NCBI RefSeq assembly: GCF_038502225.1
Contig: NC_091292.1
Span: forward strand, 48,254,902 to 48,318,901
Length of the DNA stretch: 64,000 bases
Direction: 5' to 3'
DNA from: Cherax quadricarinatus
Lineage: Eukaryota; Arthropoda; Malacostraca; Decapoda; Parastacidae
Under the pieces are notes generated by a model, which saw nothing but the letters and a program-made list of their open reading frames with translations, searched no databases and was not told the DNA's origin. Below are positions 50,031-61,329 of this stretch, piece by piece (position 1 is the first letter of the stretch; each line of letters opens with the position of its first letter). A program made the translations under genes and the position numbers.

Positions 50031-50828
50031 TTTAATGGTATATTGAAAATTCTAGCACCACACTTAGAGTGTTTAAAAAACACTGTACTGCTATAAACAG
50101 CTGAGTTTTTGTTATGCTTAAGTCAGCAATAATCAGTCAGACACTACTGACCTACTAAGCTTAACCTCAGGGTCAATGACCATGAAAGGTACACAGTACA
50201 TATGGCTCGTGTTTATGGCTTGAGTTTGCTGTGTCAGCCTGACCACGATGGTTAATCGTAAATAACGATGTTATACACTTCATTCACTATACACTATAAA
50301 TGTCACTGTATAACTGTAAATCACATGTGAATATTACTTACACATATATAAATGTCACTGTTAATATATATTTGAAAGCTTACACTTTATATATAAGTTC
50401 CTTTAATATAACAGGTATATCTATAAGAAACAAACTTTAACACAATCTTGTCTCTTAATTTCTGTCTATAAACATTATAAACACTATGTGTATATACACT
50501 CAGACAAACCGAACATCACTTGGGTTGTTGTCTTAATCAGCACTTCTTCGAGTTTGGAGCAGTGGATGCCGGGTGCCATCCCCCGTTTTCTTGTTGGGTG
50601 AGTCGCCCAGCTCCCGTTTTCTTTGGGTGAACGCTGGGTGAGCGCCCGTTTTCTTTTGGCTGCCCATTCTCTGTGATTGAGTCTGGAGGGACTCATTTAT
50701 ACTGATTTAAATTGTAAAACACTAGCTTTACAGCTTTTTTCGAAGGACCTTGGCTCGTAGGTTATTTGTACACTGTAGTACAACCTGGACCACAGTGTGG
50801 CCTTTATCCGGTTCGAGCACGACCAATA
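50031..50828 (-). other. BEL/Pao leader with candidate primer-binding site
   Basis: Non-coding leader between the 5' LTR and Gag. Directly inside the LTR, in element sense, it reads TAT then TGGTCGTGCTCGAACCGG (about 50808-50825). This begins with TGG as a tRNA primer-binding site must and resembles the start of other BEL/Pao leaders. I cannot name the tRNA. Around 50575-50660 a CCCGTTTTCTT motif is repeated three times. A short frame at 50484-50696 has no recognisable content. Confidence 0.6.
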
Positions 50829-51891
50829 TGTTGAGAAATGGCATTACCAGTTAAGTTTAAAGAGTTTGTACTTAACTTAGAAAGACAACTCATCGCCTGC
50901 ATTGCCGCCCCTGCAGACGAGGTCTTGAGAAGCTGTCGTAGTCATCTCTCAACGGGCTGTAAAGATTTATAATTTGTAAGATTATAAATTACCCTTAGGG
51001 GATGTTATGTCAGCATATTTCATTCACTGATTGCTTATAAATTACGTACTTGTTTGGACTCAAAAGTCCGCACCTCACTGCCGACTATAGGATGATTACA
51101 AACTCCTTGCGACTCAAGAACTGTGCAGTCCCTTGTACTACAAGAAATTCGTAACCTACCTTGCTCTTGTAGCGTGAGCTATGGTGTTCTTCACACCTTC
51201 GACAGATATCAGTGACTTGATAGAAGCTGAAGTGTCCTTGGATGTCCACGTCTTCCATAGTCTAGAAATACGCACACTGGTACACTGTGTTCCACAAGAT
51301 TTGTCTTTATTGTTCACAATCTTATCACTAAAGAAGCTGATCACACTTCTCTTAAGTGTTTATTGTGTTTTATGAGACACTTTGTTCACACTAACGCACA
51401 GATCAGTGTTCTTTGTTGGTTATCCTGGCGTCAGTGTCACTCTCAGTAGAGTCAAAAGTAATCTGAAGACGCCACAGCGCCCCATGCCGTCACTCCCCTA
51501 GCACAAAAAAAAGCTGACCTCGTACTTTTGCTTCCTTGCCACTTCCTCGATGAAGCAAAGCAGAATGTTTGATTCTTGCTGTCTTAAGCATAGACAACAA
51601 TATACACTATCTCTACCATGGTAATAAAGTGGGAGCAGGATTTTCCTTAATTGTCCTGCTAAGGTAAGAGATGTACTGTCTCTTATTAAACTACACCTTG
51701 CAACACTGGACTGCAAGGAGCAACGGTCGCTTGACCACGTCGCATACTCGTACGGCATCTGTGATCAATTACTCACTGTAGCAGTAAACATTCGCTTGCC
51801 CCTTCTGAGAGGGCTGGGCCCCTCAGGGCTGAAAGGGGCTGAAGGGGCTGAAGGGGGCTGATACCCCCCTCCAGGAGAAAATTTCTCCACA
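50829..51891 (-). repeat. 5' LTR of the BEL/Pao element
   Basis: 1,063 bp, partner of 43395-44453, with the same TGT...ACA ends. It would hold the promoter; none was identified with confidence. The right end abuts the ATTTT target duplication (51892-51896). Confidence 0.93.
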
Positions 51892-53822
51892 ATTTTGATT
51901 TTCTCACTCGCAATCACTGCTGATTATTTTTTCTCAACAACTTTAGTCTGTGGTGTTTCCGGAGAATTGCTAAGTTTGTTTTCAACACTGTAATTCTATT
52001 CTAGTTTATCTATTGTCCGCTTATTCACAACACCTTTGCTCAAAACTTCAACTGTCCTGATGGTTCCATTTGCATCAGGATGTATGGTCACTATTTTCAA
52101 AGAGGTTATTGAGACCTTAGACCATCTTGTCAATAATCACTGTCACCAGGGCTTACGGACGTATGATTTTCAGGAACTCCAGTTCCATAGAAATGTTCTC
52201 TCAGTGAGGTGAGATAGTCTTCTCACGAAATTTTCTCCCAGCGTTCAATGTTTGAATTTATGTCTGAGTTGCTCAGGTTCGAGTTAAGTATGGTCCTCCA
52301 TGATTTTTTTATCATTCATGGGAGGAACAGGTTCGCGCCTTCTGCCATGGCGTAAATGAGATGGACTTAACACTTCCAAATTGTCCAGATCATCGGTAAC
52401 ATAAGTTACAGGTCTATTGTTGAGTCTGTTTTATACTTCAGTTACAACTTTTCGAAATTCTTCTAAGTAGATTCGCTGACGATGAAGAGTTTTCCTTAAA
52501 CAACGTTTTACGGTGCCTATCATTCTTTCATAATATCCACATTGTCATGGAACCTGAGGAAGAATGTGTCTCTAACGACAACTGCGTTCATCCAGCATCT
52601 GATGTACCTCTGGTTGATCATAGATATTGTTTATATAAGCAGTTCCAGCAACAAAGTTCGTTGCATTGTCTGAGATCATCAGTCTGGGACATGTTCTTCT
52701 GGCTGCAAACCTTCTGAATAGCTTAATAAAGGATTCAGCAGACATGTCAGTGGCTACTTCTAGGTGTACTTCTCTAGTCGAAACACAGGAGAACAAACGG
52801 ATGTACATCTTGATGGAACTTTATAAACTGTTTTAGTTAAAATTATTGGTTCAGTGTAATATACAACTGTCACCTCAAATGGAGAGACATGACATACTCG
52901 CTCAGCGGGATATGTTGGTGGACCGGTATACTGACATAGTCGCATATCGTAATGACGACAAGTAATACAGTCCCTTATTTGTTTTTTCACACTTTGTCGA
53001 CCTTCAGGTATCCAGTAGGATTGTCGTATATGACAAAGTGTGTCAGCTACCCCACCATGTAACACGTTACTGTGGGCGTTTTGCACAATCAGTTTCGTTA
53101 GCCAATGATTTTTGGGATCAATATTGGATATATTATTTTTTTAGGTAGTGAAGAATTATGAATTCTTCCTCGACATCATATAATCTTTTTTGAGTCAAGA
53201 TAAAGTCCTTAAGAAATAATCATATCAGTTTTTTTGAGGATTTACCCTGTGTTTCCAGAAATTTGCACTCTGTAGAAAAGACATCTTTCTATATTTGTTT
53301 TACCCAGTATTTGATGGGTTCAGGAAATTCATAATTAGGCTTTGTCCCTTCAATGAATATGAAGACAAGAGCTGTAACTCTTAAGAGTTTACTCAAAGAT
53401 GAGTATTTAGATCCATCAATGACTATTTCTGGTGTGTCTGCTGTATGCAAACAGATTATTTCTGCGGAGTTCAAGCAGACTGGTTCTTCTGGTATAATGT
53501 GCTCTTTTTGCTGTGGCCACTTATTTTCATTACAGTGCCATAATTTATTATCCACAAATTTCTTGAGTGAGACACCACGTGATAACATGCCAGCTGGATT
53601 CTCATGGGTAGAGACGTGGAGAAAATGATAGTCTCTCTGCATCTCTCTTATTTCTGCTGCTCTATTTTGTACACAGACCAACTTACTCTTGTTAATTCTT
53701 AACCACTGGAGAACTGCTTCATTATCACTCCAGATCACGGATTTTTCAACAGTGAGATGATCAAGTACTTTGTTGAGATAGACAGCTAATTTTGTACCTA
53801 TATAGAGTGCTGTCAGTTCCAA
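51892..53822 (-). pseudogene. older BEL/Pao pol remnant (RNase H and integrase), split by the younger element
   Basis: Minus-strand sequence colinear with 44510-46760 of the younger element but clearly diverged and broken by several frameshifts and stops. Readable pieces are the RNase H end (53289-53822, containing WSDNEAVLQWLR), the integrase zinc-binding region (around 52900-53086) and the integrase core (52572-52808, with MISDNATNF). Similarity ends abruptly at 53822, inside RNase H, so gag, protease and most of the reverse transcriptase are missing. Its own 3' LTR lies on the other side of the younger insertion at about 42420-43334. Confidence 0.88.
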
Positions 53823-55194
53823 AATGTGTTCAACATTGGTCGATTTTCTACCAAGGTGTGTAGCAATCTTTTAAAAGCAAAGGGTAGCCATGCCCCCTAT
53901 TAAATCATTTATCTATTATATCATTACCATGTATTTTTCAAATAACCATTAATTTTCCAAATAAATGTCTTATTTTATCACTGTTTCACAACCCAAGAAC
54001 GTTACCAGAGCACTGAAAACTGTGCTAATAATGATTTCCGTGACAAATGAAGCGAAAAACGTGGGAAAATGGGATGCATTCCCCTGGACTCCAAACAACA
54101 CACAAAACGTTTTAATATAATACATAATTCTTTGAAAAAAAAAAAAATTTTACTTATCTAATATTGTCGATAAAGATACTCTGTGAAATCTAAACTCTAA
54201 TGATGTTCAGACAGGTAACTATGAAATGGTTATATTAATTCTGATCTGTGTTTGTTACTTTCAAGTCTGGCTGGTGATGTTTAATTTCTTGAAGTGGATG
54301 TAAATAGTTGCCGTAGTTCTGCTACACAGTTTGATAGTTACGGTTTGTGATTTGATGTTGAAGTTTAGGGATCGTGTGTGTATTTGCAGCATCATGGCTG
54401 ATGGGTGCAGTGGAGTTAAGAAAGATTTATCACCAAACAAACCAAATGTTTTCTGACGAATAACCCGCCAGTGAAGCTTTTTCACTCCAGAAAAAAATAA
54501 AATAGAGGAATTGTGAAAATGTTGCTACATCAGCTGCCCTTAACCCCCCATAAAAAAAATTGATGACCTTCGAAAATATCTGTCAGTTTGTAAAACATTC
54601 ATGGATCAATTTTTACTGTTAAAATCGTTTCGATTAATTTATCAGTGACAGCAGGGGGCAGTAAACAGCAAAATAACTTACTGTCGAGATATTCCATGTT
54701 TTACAGGCAAATTCATTATATGAGAGCAAAGTTTTATTAGCGTTTTTTTTTTTTGAGAGAGACAAAGAGAGCGGGAGAGAGTGATGGCATTTATGAATAA
54801 AGGCAAATGAAAGGATAATACTTCACTAATATCCATAAGGTTTCTTAGGTGCTTGTACAGTAGCAAGCAAGGCAAGTTATATACACTCCAGTATCTCAGT
54901 GACAGCGCCACTTCACACGAAATATACATGTATTTACTGTGATGTACAAGCTGACCAATACGGTTACATGTCTAAATTATTCCAAAACGAAAGGCTGGTA
55001 TATAAGACATAGTAGGTCAACATCATCAGTGTGAAGCATAAGTTATGAATGTTACAGTGAGAAGGGGACTGTCCCCTACCATGTTGGGTGACCCAAAATA
55101 AAAGGAAATATTTTAGCCATTATTCATACAATTACTTTCTTGTCAGAAGTGTGCTTATTTTCATAGTTAAAATGTTACACAGAATGACAATATC
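53823..55194. other. intronic sequence without a recognised feature
   Basis: AT-rich sequence with short homopolymers (A run near 54136-54148, T run near 54745-54754). Several short frames carry no recognisable domain, and I see no RNA gene. It may contain old unrecognised repeats. Confidence 0.5.
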
Positions 55195-55440
55195 TTAACC
55201 CAACCCTTCAACTTCATACACTGTAGCACTGTATTTTCCAACACCTGCTAACTGGTTTCCCTAAATCCTTTCATACATTTTACCTTGCCCACGCTCCATC
55301 AGCACATTATGTCATAAGAAATCACGTCTCTCCACTCTGTTCTAATGCTCTCAGGCAAAACTGTTGGATGTGTAACCTCTAATGCTCAAAATACATCTTA
55401 TACCTCATAACTCAAACCCTTCCTGTTAAAAAAGACGATG
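55195..55440 (-). repeat. dispersed repeat, inverted copy 2
   Basis: The reverse complement of this stretch follows 41660-41790: a GAGTGG...TTATGAC block, then GTGCTG-TGGAG-GTG, AAGGTAA, TATGAA-GGATT and GGGAAACC-GTTAGC, with many substitutions. The two copies are inverted relative to each other within the same intron, about 13.5 kb apart. Confidence 0.6.
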
Positions 55441-55579
55441 AACATACATATACACTAACAAGTTTAGATAAAGGAATCAAGTGACTCTTATCATACAAAG
55501 ACTGCACAGTCCAAGTGCCAATACGACTTCTACACAATATTCTGCTTAATGTGTATTTATAATGTACTTCTCTTTACAG

Positions 55580-55641
55580 GTAACATCATACGAAGATATT
55601 CTTTCTACTCCGACTACGTTGATGCTCTGCAGATGTTTCAT
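55580..55641 (+). CDS. exon C of the alpha-2-macroglobulin family gene
   Basis: A 62-nt exon, phase 1 in and phase 0 out. Two bases (GT) complete a Gly codon begun by the last G of exon B, followed by 20 codons encoding NIIRRYSFYSDYVDALQMFH. In A2M-family proteins the segment after the MG domain carries a similar aromatic, charged run before the next exon's DAGL-type helix. Splice signals are good: TTCTCTTTACAG before 55580 and CAT|GTAAGT at 55642. The short length makes homology alone weak. The case rests on the phase fit, the splice sites, the same strand and the plausible family pattern. The next exon is not in the window. Confidence 0.7.
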
Positions 55642-56070
<429 letters not shown>

Positions 56071-56388
56071 TAACAAACGCTGATCTCTGGCCGAAGGAGA
56101 CACGAACCTTGGAACAAGGTAAACAGTGCTTTACCATTCTCACCACACTGTTCAATACCTTGGCGCCCAGCTCACGCTAGACGTTTTGATCAAAGACAGC
56201 CAGCTTTCAGGCAGGAGGCTTACAGCTTTTCATCTCATCCTCTGCATGCATCGACCAACTAGAGAATTTAACAAGTGCAGACGGTAAAGCACTGTGTACC
56301 TTGTTCCAAGGTTCGTAGGTTCGAGTCTCCTTCGGCCAGAGATCAGTGTTTGAGAATATTTCGCTCTTGTGAATTCCTAACAGAAACA

Positions 56389-56389
<1 letters not shown>
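56071..56389. repeat. inverted dimer of a tRNA-like sequence
   Basis: CTGATCTCTGGCCGAAGGAG...ACGAACCTTGGAACAAGGT (56080-56122) is matched in reverse complement by ACCTTGTTCCAAGGTTCGT...CTCCTTCGGCCAGAGATCAG (56298-56347). The right arm contains GGTTCGAGTCTCC, a good pol III B box (T-arm) match, and GGTAAAGCACTG upstream resembles a degraded A box. The arms are about 60 nt and enclose about 160 bp without features. This could be a head-to-head pair of tRNA-derived SINE ends. It is not a functional tRNA gene, since no complete cloverleaf was found. Confidence 0.55.
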
Positions 56390-56485
<96 letters not shown>

Positions 56486-56511
56486 ACACACATACACACA
56501 CACACACACAC

Positions 56512-56584
<73 letters not shown>
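56390..56584. repeat. compound (CA)n(AT)n microsatellite
   Basis: (CA)n at 56390-56512 with a few T substitutions, followed by (AT)n at 56514-56584. The LTR retrotransposon starts directly at its right edge. Confidence 0.98.
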
Positions 56585-56588
<4 letters not shown>

Positions 56589-57656
56589 GGAAAAGTTCAA
56601 TAGATAGGAGTAGCGAGGGAATATATAGTAACAATAGTTTCATTGCCGGCTACTTGTTAAGGTAGGGTAAGTCAAGCTCCCGCTATTCCCGCCTTTTTTT
56701 TTCCCCCTCCCCGAAAGTGATAGTTTGCTTGCCGGCTACTTGTTAAGGTAGGGTTAGTCCAGCTCCCTCTATTCGTGCCTTTTCTCCCCCACCCCTAAAG
56801 TGATAGTTTGATTGCTGGCTGCTTTTTAAGGTATGGTCAGTCTAGCTCCCGCTATCCCTTCCCCTCCTTCTTCCCACCCCCCCGAAAGGTGACGTGTGGG
56901 GCTCTGGGCAAACAGTAAATCACTCGACTCACAGCTCCCAACACTACTGTAAGTACATGCCTGCCTTGTATTCTAGTGGATTTATTGGTTAAAAGCTTCA
57001 CTTTTGACCAATAATAAACTTAGTTCTTTCAGTCTTGCTCTAGGTTGACTGTTGTAATAATCACCACGTCTTTTGAGTATTGTACTTGCCATGGAGAGTG
57101 ATTATTTAAGCAGTGGGTAACCTGTCTATCTTCTCAGCTTGGATGACAGTGAGTGTCACCTGTCAATCAACGAGTAGAACAGATGGAGAAGGACTAACGT
57201 CCAGAAACTTCCCCATTTTGGATCTAATTACCTGTGCACCTGTATGAAATTGCAGGACATAACCCCACATCATTGCAGTGGTAAAGAACCTGCTTTCCTG
57301 TCATCGGGATATAATACTCACGGCTATATTATGAAGAACTAGCCAGTGGGTCGTAACCAACACCTGCGACCCCCCACCATCATCAGCAACGGCTACGATT
57401 TCAACAACAGTGTCACCAACACCAGACACCCCTATATATATATTAGCGTTGAATTCAGTTATTTATATTTTTCATTTTTCATTTTCTTTAATGTAGGATT
57501 AATATTTCATATTTAAGTGTTTTATATTTTAACTTTCTATATAATAAAGTGTTTATGTTTGTTATTATTTCTTTTTCTATTCATTAATTTTCCTGAGGAG
57601 GAGCCAGCCTTAGTAATACTTACTGAAGTTGTTACAGGGCTGAGCAAGCCTTCACA
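56585..57656 (+). repeat. 5' LTR of the Gmr1-like element
   Basis: Starts TGAGGGAAAAGTTC and ends GCCTTCACA. A diverged internal tandem repeat of about 85-90 bp (three units with TTGCCGGCTACTTGTTAAGG variants, about 56640-56840) lies in the first quarter. ATAATAAAGTGTTTATG near 57541 is a possible polyadenylation signal. Confidence 0.93.
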
Positions 57657-57658
57657 AG

Positions 57659-57676
57659 TGGCGACCTTGCCAGGAT
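57659..57676 (+). other. primer-binding site of the Gmr1-like element
   Basis: TGGCGACCTTGCCAGGAT starts two bases after the 5' LTR. It resembles the arginine-tRNA type site (TGGCGACCGTGACAGGAT) common in arthropod Ty3/gypsy elements, with two or three differences. The tRNA identity is from memory. Confidence 0.75.
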
Positions 57677-58223
57677 CAACTCTACTGAATCAAGATTCAA
57701 CTCCATCTCGAACCTACCATTGGAACTTCAACGCCGCATACCACAGACGGTTACCACCAGCCATGAGTAATCATTCTCTATGGTAGGACTACAGTACAGG
57801 TATTTAAAAGATTTGGTGATTGTTATAGTCTCAATTTATTGTAAGTCAAGTCAGGCAGGATATAATAGTAAATTCTGCCACCTTTCTTGTGAGCTTGAAA
57901 CACTTTGGAGGATTAGACTCTAGGGACCCGAGATTTTCCAGTGACAATATGTTTCATTGAGCTCTTTATTATATCAAGGGAACTGTCATAGGGCACTCTT
58001 GATTTGTTGGTGAGAAGATTGGATGGTCAAGTGACCCCATTCTACTTACTGTTTGCTCGGAGCCGGCATAGAACCCTTCGTTTTCATTAATACATATTGT
58101 TTAATTGAAGCAGGGATCGAGCCCTCTGGTTTATTTACAGTTTGAGCGGAGCAGGAATTGAACCCTCGATTTTCTTTAATACCCGTTTCATTTCCCCTGA
58201 TAATTTAAGTTATTCTTGCAAGT
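57677..58223 (+). other. leader of the Gmr1-like element
   Basis: Non-coding sequence between the primer site and Gag. It contains two similar stretches (about 58060-58100 and 58125-58185: a GAGC-G-GC-GG pattern, then GAACCCT and TTTTC-TTAATAC), a short imperfect duplication. No reading frame is recognised. Confidence 0.6.
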
Positions 58224-59444
58224 ATGGATGAATACCAGTTTTGGATGAACGCTGGAAGTAAGTTAGGAATAACAGGGAAAAATTTAGAATCTTTCATTAG
58301 TGCTAAGATCTAGGAAAGACTTGAAAGAGAGAGAATTGAGAGAGAAGAAAGACAGTTAGAAAGGGAAAGAGAAGAAGAAAAGGAGAGAGAGAGAATCGAA
58401 AGAGAAGAGAAAAAGGAGAGAGAGAGAATTGAGAGAGAAATCCAAGAAAGTCAGTTAGAAAGAGAGAGAGAAGACAAAAAAGAGCGTGATAGACTTGATC
58501 GTGAGGAGAGAGCAAGAGTACGTGAGGAACAAGCTAAGATACGTGAGGAACAGGTTAAATTAAGGGAACTTGAGGAAAGAGCAAAGGACAGAGAATATGA
58601 GTTAAGGGAGAGAGAAAAGGATCGCGAGCTCGAACAAACTCGCCTTGAATTAGAGAATAAGAAGTTAACTTTCTCACAACAGCAATTAGATGAAGGAGTA
58701 ATGGAACAACGTGCAGCTAGTGCACATATTCCAACACCTAATTTACCTCCCTTCACAGAGGGGGAAGACATAACTTCTTACATTATCAGGTTTGAAAATA
58801 CCGCTACCCTCTGTGAATGGCCTGCTGACACCTGGACTACCAGGTTAGGAATGTTATTTTCTGGTACAGCCTTAAATATCTATGCAACTTTGTCGCAGGA
58901 TATCATATGTAATTATAACCTACTGAAGAAGGCGATCCTTAAAGCATATCAAAAAACCACAAATTCTTACAGGAAAGATTTCAGGTATGCCACCTTACAG
59001 CCTGGCCTGAACTTTCAACAGTTACAGGTAACACTCTTTCGTTTGTTCGACTTTTGGATAGAGAGTTCAGGAATTGATCACAGTTATGAATCTCTTAGAG
59101 ACTTCATGGTTGCTGACCAGTTCCTGACAGCTCTTCCCCACCAGATACGAACATTCATCAGAGAACGTAACCTGATTAAGGCTGAGGAAGTTGCTGAGGC
59201 TGCTGACCTGTATGCCGAGGCTCACAATTCCTATAAAGACCTAAAGGGATCGAACCCTAAGGGCAAGGGTTCATCAGACCTGAAGAAATCGAAGCCTCTA
59301 GTGGAAAGTAAAATGACTTCTTTTATTCCTGTTTGTCATTTGTGTGGTGTTAAGGGACATAAACGTCCAGATTGTCCTAAGAAGGTCCAAAAAGTTGGAA
59401 GATGTTTTAAAGACTGTAATGACCAAGCACCTTTCTGTTCATGA
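58224..59444 (+). pseudogene. Gag of the Gmr1-like element: coiled coil, SCAN-like region, zinc knuckle
   Basis: The frame starts at ATG 58224 and would give about 406 residues, but codon 30 is TAG (58311-58313). Residues about 31-155 are an extreme Glu/Arg/Lys-rich helix with heptad character (repeats of ERERIERE type), then a Gag capsid-like region. Near residues 280-340 a segment with FMVADQFLTALPHQIRTFIR and AEEVAEAADLY looks like the SCAN domain, which is thought to derive from Gmr1-type Gag. A CCHC knuckle (CHLCGVKGHKRPDC, from 59334) follows. TGA at 59442 ends Gag, and the same frame continues into the protease, so this stop may be natural or a mutation. A start at 58701 gives an intact 247-residue C-terminal part. 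Confidence 0.87.
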
Positions 59445-60188
59445 ACAGTTGATGGACTTAATGTATCTACCATTTTACAAGATACTGGATGCACATGTAT
59501 AGTAATTTCTGATAAGCTGTTCCCTAATCTTAAAGAAACTCATTCCTCTGCTATACTTTCAGACTACTTGGGCCGTACAGACACTTTTCCTACCATCTGT
59601 TGTTACATTAGGTCTAAATGGTTCACAGGTTGGTCTGAAGCCGTACTAGCTCCCATCACTTCTTGCTCCATACTAATAGGTAATGTAAAAGATGCCATTC
59701 TTCCTTCTGAGGTTGACCTTTCATCACCAAAGATGGACATAGGTGTTTCAGATCCTCTTCCTGTAGAGTCGGAGAAGCCCCTCGAAAGTTCAGATGAGAC
59801 AAGGTCTCGTGAGATTCATGTGGGATTAAAAACCAGTGATGCTACTCTCGAAAGCGAGGTAGTAGGATCACCGGTTCACTTGTTAGATGAAAGTGAAGAT
59901 ATCACCTCCGATACCATAAATGTCTTGACTAGGGCTCAGACCAAAGCCCAGGCTTCTCCTACTGTCCATCCTTTGATTTTCCCTGACTTTAAGCCTTTAG
60001 ACATATCGAAGGACTCCTTTGTCAATTTGCAACGTAATTGCCCTTCTCTTCAGAATTGCCATAATGCCGCTAAACAAAATCAAGTTATCCAAAGGAAAAA
60101 CTTTTCGTATAAATTTGAATATATAAAAGGTATCTTGCACAAGTCAGTATTCAAATTAAATTCAGATGAGACGACTATTCCATCTTAG
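59445..60188 (+). pseudogene. aspartic protease and linker of the Gmr1-like element
   Basis: In frame with Gag after the TGA. The active-site box is ILQDTGCTCIVIS (DTG at 59481-59489), and a flap/ILIGNV motif follows near 59670, as in retropepsins. A polar linker of about 100 residues, poorly conserved in the family, leads to the start of the integrase N-terminal region (YIKGILHKSVF). The frame ends at 60188, where the family pattern (VVPSHCRETVL) continues in another frame, indicating a 1-nt-type frameshift near 60187. Protease cuts Gag-Pol during particle maturation. Confidence 0.82.
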
Positions 60189-61329
60189 TTGTTCCAAGTC
60201 ATTGCAGAGAAACTGTTCTTAAAATGGCTCATGACCTGCCAGTGGTCGTACATTTCTCGCATCGTAAAACTTTAAATAAAATTAGGGAAATCTATTTTTG
60301 GCCTAAAATGTCCTCAGATGTCACTAACTATTGTAGATCGTGTAAAGTTTGCCAACTGTCATCCTCCCGAGGTACCAGGCGAGTACCTATGGTCAAAATG
60401 CCTATCTTTACGGTACCATTTGAAAGAGTAGCTATTGACATCGTTCGTCCTTTATCTCCACTTTCATCTGGGGGACATAGATATATATTAACATTAGTTG
60501 ATTATGCTTTGAGTTTCCCTGAAGCCGTTCCCTTAAAGACCATAACTACTACAGAGGTGGCTGAAGCCCTTTTGTCCATCTTCTCCAGAGTGGGCATCCC
60601 TAGAGAAATTTTGTCTGACCGGGGGACACAATTCACATCTGACTTAATGCAACATCTCTACCAACTTCTGGGAGTGAAGCCTCTCTTCACCACACCCTAT
60701 CATCCCAGCTGTAATGGGAGGATTGAGCCCCAGCATTCATTTCTCAAGTCCATTTTAAGGAAACTTTGCTCCCTTAAACCTAAGGAGTGGCATCGTTACC
60801 TACCCTGTGCTTTGTTTGCCATGAGGGAAGTTCCCAGTGACTCTTTGGGGTTTTCACCTTTTGAACTTCTCTATGGTAGACAGGCCAGAGGTCCACTGTC
60901 CATCCTTCATGACTTATGGACTAATGAGGAGGTAAATGCTGAGGTTCAGTCTTCTTACCAGTTTCTCTTTGACCTTAGATCCAAACTTGAGGAGACCTCT
61001 GACATAGTTTCAAAAAACCTAAGCTTGTCAATGGACCAGTACAAAACCTATTTTGATTCCAAAAGTCAGAGGAGAAGTTTCATAGTAGGATATGAAGTTC
61101 TTGTACTTTTGCCTATCAAGTCAAATAAATTATTAGTAGCATGGAAAGGTCCATATAAGTATTAAAAATTTGTGGGAAAGTTGACTACCTCATAGAAGTC
61201 AAGAGGACACCTAAGCTTTATCATATCAACATCCTTAAGAAATATTACCGAAGAAATTCGGTTAACTGCCTTAATAACTTTGACTTAGTTTTTCCATACG
61301 AACATGATAAAACAACTGAAGAATGTAAA
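60189..61329 (+). pseudogene. integrase of the Gmr1-like element
   Basis: The reading continues from VVPSHCRETVLKMAHD through a zinc-binding HHCC-type domain (H residues near 60240-60262, then YCRSCKVCQ). The rve core has VAIDIVRPL, ILSDRGTQF and a Glu in GRIEPQHSF, so D,D,E can be assigned. ELLYGRQARGPLSILHDLW follows. The open stretch from Met 60224 ends at 61165. The C-terminal GPY-type region (KVDYLIEV...YHINILKKYY) is readable only in the frame of the downstream RT, placing a frameshift near 61163. Lying upstream of the reverse transcriptase, it gives the Gmr1 domain order. Confidence 0.9.

Larger units (their letters stand above)
43395..51891 (-). mobile_element. complete, disabled BEL/Pao LTR retrotransposon
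   Basis: An 8,497-bp element on the minus strand: 5' LTR 50829-51891, leader and primer-binding region, gag-pro-pol 44486-50030, 3' LTR 43395-44453. LTRs begin TGT and end ACA. The flanking ATTTT at 43390-43394 and 51892-51896 is a perfect 5-bp target duplication, as expected for BEL/Pao. The LTRs differ by roughly 35-40 mismatches by eye, about 3-4 percent. Gag-pol has several in-frame stops and one frameshift, so this copy is not autonomous. It sits inside an older relative of the same orientation. Confidence 0.93.

Noticed and set aside
50484..50696. Small basic frame in the BEL/Pao leader
   Set aside because: Composition reflects the CCCGTTTTCTT-type repeats in the leader; no domain or second copy supports it.
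53353..54929. Short frames at 53353-53628, 54261-54485 and 54678-54929
   Set aside because: The first is antisense to BEL/Pao RNase H; the others are low-complexity or featureless intronic frames.
56283..56350. A functional tRNA gene
   Set aside because: Only a B-box-like T arm is convincing; no acceptor stem or anticodon arm can be formed with confidence.
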